A DNA stretch of 5,999 nucleotides from Microcaldota archaeon. GTDB taxonomy: Archaea > Micrarchaeota > Micrarchaeia > Micrarchaeales > Micrarchaeaceae. Made by a program: the position numbers and the translations under genes. Below, piece after piece: positions 1 to 3,542 of this stretch; the stretch's first letter is position 1, and every line of letters begins with the position of its first letter. The notes under the pieces were generated by a model. It did no database searches. It was not told where the DNA came from and saw nothing but the letters and a program-made list of their open reading frames with translations. The DNA lies in contig JAKASM010000006.1 in NCBI GenBank assembly GCA_021819045.1, forward strand, positions 2,954 to 8,952. Direction: 5' to 3'.

Positions 1-2
1 CT

Positions 3-95
3 GACAGAATCTCACTAGACACCCGTATAATATCAATGTCCGGAGGCATGAAACCCGTTACGGCATCTGCCGCTATCGCTTTGTGTCAGCCTTAG
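3..95 (+). CDS. Possible 3' end of an upstream gene (partial, unidentified)
   Basis: One plus-strand frame is open from the left edge of the window to a TAG at 93-95, giving about 30 residues that end in ...ALCQP. The internal stretch RIISMSGGMKPVTASAAIAL has a plausible protein-like composition, and the other two plus-strand frames meet stop codons at once. It is followed by a 110-base gap and then the promoter of the transporter genes, which is where a neighbouring gene would be expected to end. The piece is too short to assign a family, and a 30-codon open stretch can occur by chance. The sequence left of the window would settle it. Confidence 0.35.
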   Translation, partial: DRISLDTRIISMSGGMKPVTASAAIALCQP

Positions 96-166
96 CAATT
101 GAACTGTATAAGTTAAACCCCAGATCCTTGCAGCATCCTCTCAGGAATCTCAAGAAAGGCTTACAT

Positions 167-180
167 ATTAAAATATAAAC
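167..180 (+). promoter_or_regulatory. Putative archaeal TATA box of the DUF3311-symporter genes
   Basis: An A/T-only run, ATTAAAATATAAA, lies here within an otherwise mixed sequence. Its centre (about 175) is about 31 bases before the ATG at 206. Archaeal TATA boxes sit about 25-30 bases before the transcription start, so the transcript would begin close to the ATG and have little or no leader. No good Shine-Dalgarno sequence precedes 206, which fits a leaderless mRNA. A purine-rich GAAAGG at 154-159 lies slightly too far upstream to be a convincing BRE. The call rests on position and composition only. Confidence 0.45.
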
Positions 181-205
181 CTTTCCATCGAATAGTGAGT
201 ATCGG

Positions 206-472
206 ATGGGGAATATTATGGGAAGTGCCACAGATGCAGCAATTTTTATCCTGCTCATAATACCTCTTATAGCACTGCTGCTGATTCCCACATACAACTC
301 CGAATACCCGATAATACTCGGGATGCCTTTCTTCTACTTCTATCAGATGATGTGGATGCCTCTTGGGGCATTGCTTTTCTATATCGCCGCTGTGCTGTGG
401 AACAAACGAGACAAGAGCCATGGACTTGCTTCAATACCAAACAGGTCTAGGCGCAGAAGGGGTAGATCATGA
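206..472 (+). CDS. DUF3311 family small membrane protein, partner of the symporter
   Basis: This is an 88-residue protein with two hydrophobic segments (about residues 11-28 and 48-65). Between them is the conserved-looking stretch P-x-I-L-G-M-P-F-F-Y-F-Y-Q-M-M-W, typical of DUF3311 proteins as I know them. These small proteins are usually encoded directly before an SSS-family permease. The next gene is exactly that, and its ATG overlaps this TGA in an ATGA, so the two are very likely co-transcribed and translationally coupled. The C-terminus is strongly basic (RSRRRRGRS, residues 80-88) and should face the cytoplasm by the positive-inside rule. An accessory or small-subunit role for the permease is inferred from context; no biochemical function is known to me. 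The ATG at 206 is chosen because a TATA-like box lies about 30 bases upstream; an in-frame ATG at 218 is a possible alternative. Confidence 0.85.
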   Translation: MGNIMGSATDAAIFILLIIPLIALLLIPTYNSEYPIILGMPFFYFYQMMWMPLGALLFYIAAVLWNKRDKSHGLASIPNRSRRRRGRS

Positions 473-1989
473 TAAACTCTGTTTCTATAACGGTCTTTGT
501 TGCGCTTTTCGCGGTCTTCATATTCCTTGGATTTTACGGGAGCAGGTGGAGGAGGGGCGACCTTAAGAAGCTAAAGGAGTGGGGAATGGCCGGAGGGCGC
601 TTAGGTACATTTATAGGATGGTTCCTGCTCGGCGCAGACATATACACCGCTTACACATTCATAGCTGTGCCGTCATCCTTATTCGCAAAGGGTTCAATAT
701 ACTTCTTCGCAGCTCCTTACGTGATAATAACATACGCGTTTGCAATGTGGGCCATGCCGAAGTTTTGGAGGATCGCCAACAAACACGGGCATCTTACTGT
801 TGCAGACTTTGTCAGGTCTGTCTTCAGCAGCCGCCTTCTTGCAATATCGATAGCGATTGTAGGCATAGTGGCAGAATTGCCATACATAGCTCTGCAGATC
901 GTAGGTATGCAGGCTGTCCTCATAGCGCTCCTGAGCGGCCTTGGCGCAGTCACCACATTAATAGAGGTTGCATTGGTACTATCATTCATAATACTTGCCG
1001 CATTCACATGGACCAGCGGCCTGAGGGGCGCAACTCTAGGAGCTCTGCTCAAGGATGCACTGATACTTGTGACCGTAGCTGTGGTTGTGATATCGGTAGC
1101 ATCTGTTGGAGGGCTGCATGCCGCAATACTCAATGCATCGAGCACAAGCATACACTATTTCACACTTCCATCAAGCCTGTATAATGCATACTGGAGCCTT
1201 TTCATACTAAGCGCTCTTGCGCTTTACCTATATCCCCATGTTACAAACGCAACCCTGGCGCAGAGCAGCCCAGAGAGGGTGAGGAAGACGGCATCCCTTC
1301 TTCCGCTCTATAGCATAGGGCTCGGCTTCCTTGCCATGTTCGGGTTCTTTGTTTACGGAATACCGGCAGCATTGAAGTACGTAAAGCTCTTCCCCGCATC
1401 TGTCCAAGGAACCCAGATAGTCCCAGGGATTATACTTACGACCCTTCCAGCATGGCTATCGGGAGCAGCACTTCTCGGGATATTCATAGGAGGGCTTGTA
1501 CCAGCAGCAATAATGGCAATAGCCGCCGCTAACCTTTTTACAAGGAATATAGCAAAGGAGATTAAGCCAAAGATGACCCCGAACGGAGAAACAAAAACAG
1601 CCCAGGTCTTCGCAGTGATATTCAAGTTCCTTGCACTTGGTTTCGTATTCATAATACCTGCAACATTCGCAATACAGCTCCAGCTTTTCGGAGGAATACT
1701 CATACTGCAGATACTGCCCGCATTCGTATTCAGCATGATAACAAGGAAACTCAACAAATGGGCCGTTTTCTTCGGCCTTGTTGTTGGAATAGTGCTTGGA
1801 ATATACATGATGCTTGCTGCAAACAACTATGCGACATGGACAACAACTCTTATAGCAACAGGAATAGGGCCTGTATTTATAGGTATGCTCGCCCTTCTTG
1901 CCAACATAATAGTGGTAGTGATAGGCACGCTTATTGCGCGCGCCGTGCAAGGCAGGAAAGCATATGCTGCCAACCAGTCACTTACATGA
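469..1989 (+). CDS. Sodium:solute symporter family (SSS) permease, MctP-like
   Basis: This 506-residue polytopic membrane protein has about 13 predicted hydrophobic segments, the normal size and shape for the SSS/PutP family (LeuT fold). Family features include the segment GTFIGWFLLGADIYTAYTFI (residues 46-65), a RGATLGALLKD motif at 186-196, the cytoplasmic loop SPERVRKTASLLP at 267-279, and AAANLFTRNI at 352-361. The 46-69 and 352-361 stretches resemble, from memory, rhizobial monocarboxylate permease MctP, so lactate, pyruvate, acetate or a similar small acid is a reasonable substrate guess. Substrate cannot be read from the sequence. The coupling-ion site looks atypical: the residues that align with the PutP Ser-Thr pair of sodium site 2 appear to be Ala350-Ile351. 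The start ATG overlaps the upstream TGA by four bases, with a GAAGGGGT ribosome-binding sequence at 456-463. The gene ends 68 bases before a convergent gene. Confidence 0.93.
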   Translation: MINSVSITVFVALFAVFIFLGFYGSRWRRGDLKKLKEWGMAGGRLGTFIGWFLLGADIYTAYTFIAVPSSLFAKGSIYFFAAPYVIITYAFAMWAMPKFWRIANKHGHLTVADFVRSVFSSRLLAISIAIVGIVAELPYIALQIVGMQAVLIALLSGLGAVTTLIEVALVLSFIILAAFTWTSGLRGATLGALLKDALILVTVAVVVISVASVGGLHAAILNASSTSIHYFTLPSSLYNAYWSLFILSALALYLYPHVTNATLAQSSPERVRKTASLLPLYSIGLGFLAMFGFFVYGIPAALKYVKLFPASVQGTQIVPGIILTTLPAWLSGAALLGIFIGGLVPAAIMAIAAANLFTRNIAKEIKPKMTPNGETKTAQVFAVIFKFLALGFVFIIPATFAIQLQLFGGILILQILPAFVFSMITRKLNKWAVFFGLVVGIVLGIYMMLAANNYATWTTTLIATGIGPVFIGMLALLANIIVVVIGTLIARAVQGRKAYAANQSLT

Positions 1990-1991
1990 AA

Positions 1992-2021
1992 GTGCATTTG
2001 TGAAGCTTCGTTGCCATGCAC
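1992..2021. terminator. Inverted repeat in the convergent gap, possible bidirectional terminator
   Basis: GTGCAT at 1992-1997 is the exact reverse complement of ATGCAC at 2016-2021, and the loop contains the perfect palindrome GAAGCTTC (2002-2009). It lies between the stop of the plus-strand permease (1989) and the stop of the minus-strand reading frame (2058), where both transcripts must end. There is no clear T-run straight after the stem on the plus strand, and archaeal termination depends mainly on T-runs, so its role as a terminator is weakly supported. The remaining bases of the gap show nothing else I can identify. Confidence 0.2.
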
Positions 2022-2057
2022 ATCTGCGCATTAAGTCTTAGACAAACGTCCGGCATT

Positions 2058-2387
2058 CTACCCTCTAAGCTGCGCATAATTTTTTCCTATGGTTCTCAGC
2101 ATTGCTTCCACAGAGCTGCCCAGCTGGATCTCCCCGTACGATTTCTCTATGGCGTCCATCGCCTTTATTATTTCTACCTCCATAGAAATTGGCGCGCCAT
2201 GTACATGCATATACGGTGCGTCTGGCGCGCACCAGCCAATCTCTATCATTTCAAAAGCCCTTTTCAGATTTGCGCCATTAAGTTTTCTTTTTGCGTTGCG
2301 GTACGCCTGCCTGAATTTCCGCTGCGCAGGAGCAACAGAGTCGTCATCGCCCGGAAGCAGCGAGGTGCCCCATAATCTCCCTGAATC
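2058..2387 (-). CDS. Downstream fragment of a frame-split hypothetical protein
   Basis: This frame is open from just after a TGA at 2388-2390 to a TAG at 2058-2060. The only ATG in it is at 2249, giving 63 residues beginning MIEIGWCAPDAPYM. The protein-like character begins well before that ATG: the codons upstream read DDDSVAPAQRKFRQAYRNAK then RKLNGANLKRAFE, a charged and amphipathic stretch that runs smoothly into the later part. That suggests the coding sequence enters this frame from the adjacent upstream frame (2344-2559), not from its own start. Joined by a +1 shift near 2346-2354, the two parts make one protein of about 166 residues. No domain is recognised, and no signal peptide or membrane helix is visible. 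A helical segment of alternating charge (MEVEIIKAMDAIEKSYGEIQ) lies near the C-terminus. Confidence 0.5.
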   Translation of the reverse strand, partial: DSGRLWGTSLLPGDDDSVAPAQRKFRQAYRNAKRKLNGANLKRAFEMIEIGWCAPDAPYMHVHGAPISMEVEIIKAMDAIEKSYGEIQLGSSVEAMLRTIGKNYAQLRG

Positions 2388-2559
2388 TCAACCCGTTGTC
2401 CTCTTCTTTCTCTTTTATTTCTATATCAGCAGCACCCCTCTTCAATTTCTGAACGAATTCCCAGAACTCGGTTCTTGCAAATTTCGGGATAAGCTCAATG
2501 CGTATAATTCTGTCGCTTTCCTCTGCATGCGGGACAATAAGCGGTTTCTGTACGATCAT
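2344..2559 (-). CDS. Upstream part of a frame-split hypothetical protein (71 residues)
   Basis: The reading frame encodes a 71-residue charged soluble protein, beginning MIVQKPLIVPHAEESDRIIR and ending ...GHLAASGR. The start is well supported: ATG at 2559 follows the stop of the peptidase-like gene by only six bases, and the Shine-Dalgarno sequence AGGAGTGAT (2573-2565) overlaps that stop codon, so the two genes are clearly one operon. The frame ends at a TGA (2346-2344) inside a stretch where the other frame carries a well-formed protein sequence, so this is probably the N-terminal part of a protein of about 166 residues interrupted by a single-base shift. It could instead be a genuine short protein. 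No known family is recognised. Residues 22-56 alternate acidic and basic groups with hydrophobics. Confidence 0.6.
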   Translation of the reverse strand: MIVQKPLIVPHAEESDRIIRIELIPKFARTEFWEFVQKLKRGAADIEIKEKEEDNGLRFREIMGHLAASGR

Positions 2560-2564
2560 ACAAA

Positions 2565-2573
2565 ATCACTCCT
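2565..2573 (-). promoter_or_regulatory. Ribosome-binding site overlapping the preceding stop codon
   Basis: AGGAGTGAT, on the minus strand, is close to the canonical archaeal AGGAGGTGAT with one G missing. It embeds the TGA that ends the peptidase-like gene and lies about five bases before the ATG at 2559. It fixes that start and implies translational coupling of the two genes. Confidence 0.7.
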
Positions 2574-3447
2574 TTCCCAAATATGACCATATATAATGCA
2601 TAAAATCATCAGCTCTCTCAACACGCGCAAAAGTCTCACTTTCCCGGATACGTGCCAGCTTCATGCCTATGCGCTCCAGTGCATTGTCGGATTTGCTGAA
2701 GAGGTCTTTCACCTCATGGTCATACCCTCTCTGTTCTCCGCGGATTGATTGGTCTGGTGCAGAGCAACGTACCAGGTTCATCCGCTCGATCTCCTTGAAT
2801 TTCTGCATGGAATACTTTATAGGGTCTTTTTCCACGATTTCAGCTATCTCCTCGCTTAACCCTATTAGATAGTCTGTGCATTCTAGTGTTTTCACTATAA
2901 CCGGAAGCTTTGTAAGTATCTCCGGCCTTCTGTCGCTTCTATCCTCAACCGTTCCCAATTCAACAAGAGCGCTCTGTACAACATCGAGAGACATGTTCAA
3001 AAGGATGTTGGCGATCGAAATATTGTCCGATGGGCTTCCTGTAAAGCGCGCATATGCGCAGCACCCCACAACCCTTGCTACGCCTTCTTCAGCATACCTA
3101 AGCCTGTCTAAAGTATTGGATGGCGTTGACAGGCATGCATGTGCGGATTCGTGCGCCATTGTTTCCGCCACATCTGCAAGGCTCCTTCCAATTCCGCTGT
3201 ATAATGTAATCTTTGGATATGGATCTTTTCTGTAGGTTCCATTATACGCCATATCTCTGCATCCTTCAATAGTCATAGGCACTGGAGAATGGGTGAGATC
3301 TGGAGGCTTAATTTCACCCATACCAAGCCTTTTGGCAACCCATCTGAATGTACTGACATAAAGGTCATGCGTTATGAAATCCTGGTGCAATTCCTCTTTT
3401 CCGAAGCGGCCAGAATTCGGCTTGCTCATGGAGTTCGCTGCAACCAT
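2566..3447 (-). CDS. Putative zinc-dependent metallopeptidase (HExxH protein)
   Basis: This 293-residue protein carries MAHESAHA, a HExxH zinc-binding motif with His99, Glu100 and His103 (bases 3153-3139). Seventeen residues after it come Glu120-Glu121 in a YAEEGVARVVG helix, a suitable third ligand for a gluzincin-type or ImmA/IrrE-like site. Helices predicted around the motif fit such a fold. There is no signal peptide or membrane segment, so it is probably cytoplasmic. The rest (residues 130-293) is mostly helical and highly charged and I do not recognise it; cysteines at 63, 105, 129, 130, 190 and 228 are numerous for a cytosolic protein. The ATG at 3447 has a GGAG sequence at 3461-3458, ten bases upstream. 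The gene follows the phosphoesterase gene after 95 bases and runs straight into the next gene. Substrate unknown; peptidase activity is inferred from the motif alone. Confidence 0.75.
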   Translation of the reverse strand: MVAANSMSKPNSGRFGKEELHQDFITHDLYVSTFRWVAKRLGMGEIKPPDLTHSPVPMTIEGCRDMAYNGTYRKDPYPKITLYSGIGRSLADVAETMAHESAHACLSTPSNTLDRLRYAEEGVARVVGCCAYARFTGSPSDNISIANILLNMSLDVVQSALVELGTVEDRSDRRPEILTKLPVIVKTLECTDYLIGLSEEIAEIVEKDPIKYSMQKFKEIERMNLVRCSAPDQSIRGEQRGYDHEVKDLFSKSDNALERIGMKLARIRESETFARVERADDFMHYIWSYLGKE

Positions 3448-3457
3448 AACTTATCAG

Positions 3458-3495
3458 CTCCAAATCCATTTATTAATTCAAAATCTTATTTAATA
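3458..3495 (-). promoter_or_regulatory. Possible internal promoter and ribosome-binding site before the peptidase gene
   Basis: The 95-base gap between the phosphoesterase stop (3543) and the peptidase start (3447) is A/T-rich on the minus strand. TATTAAATAA at 3495-3486 resembles an archaeal TATA box and would place a transcript start near 3464, just before the GGAG ribosome-binding sequence at 3461-3458. A second A/T run at 3476-3467 is a less likely alternative because it would start transcription inside the ribosome-binding site or at the ATG. If real, the peptidase and the small gene can be transcribed apart from the phosphoesterase. Confidence 0.4.
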
Positions 3496-3542
3496 CTTCT
3501 CTGCAGCATTCATTCATTGATATTTACATAAACATCACATAT

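Noticed and set aside
123..150. Imperfect inverted repeat AGATCC...GGAATCT upstream of the transporter promoter
   Set aside because: The stem is only six pairs with a bulge, there is no T-run after it, and it is not at a position that fits a known operator or terminator.
579..1184. Plus-strand frame of 201 codons overlapping the permease gene
   Set aside because: It is out of frame with a clear 506-residue membrane protein; its translation is rich in Arg, Cys and His with no membrane segments or motif.
1353..1950. Two long minus-strand frames opposite the permease
   Set aside because: Both are mirror frames of the permease, with compositions (Ile/Pro/Ala-rich or Cys/Tyr-rich) that reflect its codons; no start signals or domains.
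2188..2240. GC-rich short repeats (GGCGCGC twice, ATTGGC/GCCAAT inverted)
   Set aside because: They fall inside the downstream coding frame and the arms are short with a long, poorly paired middle, so I regard them as coincidence.
2089..2586. Plus-strand open frame of 165 codons opposite the small frame-split gene
   Set aside because: It lies antisense to frames with a strong ribosome-binding site and operon spacing, its translation is rich in Ser, Phe and Cys as expected from a mirror frame, and it has no convincing ribosome-binding site.
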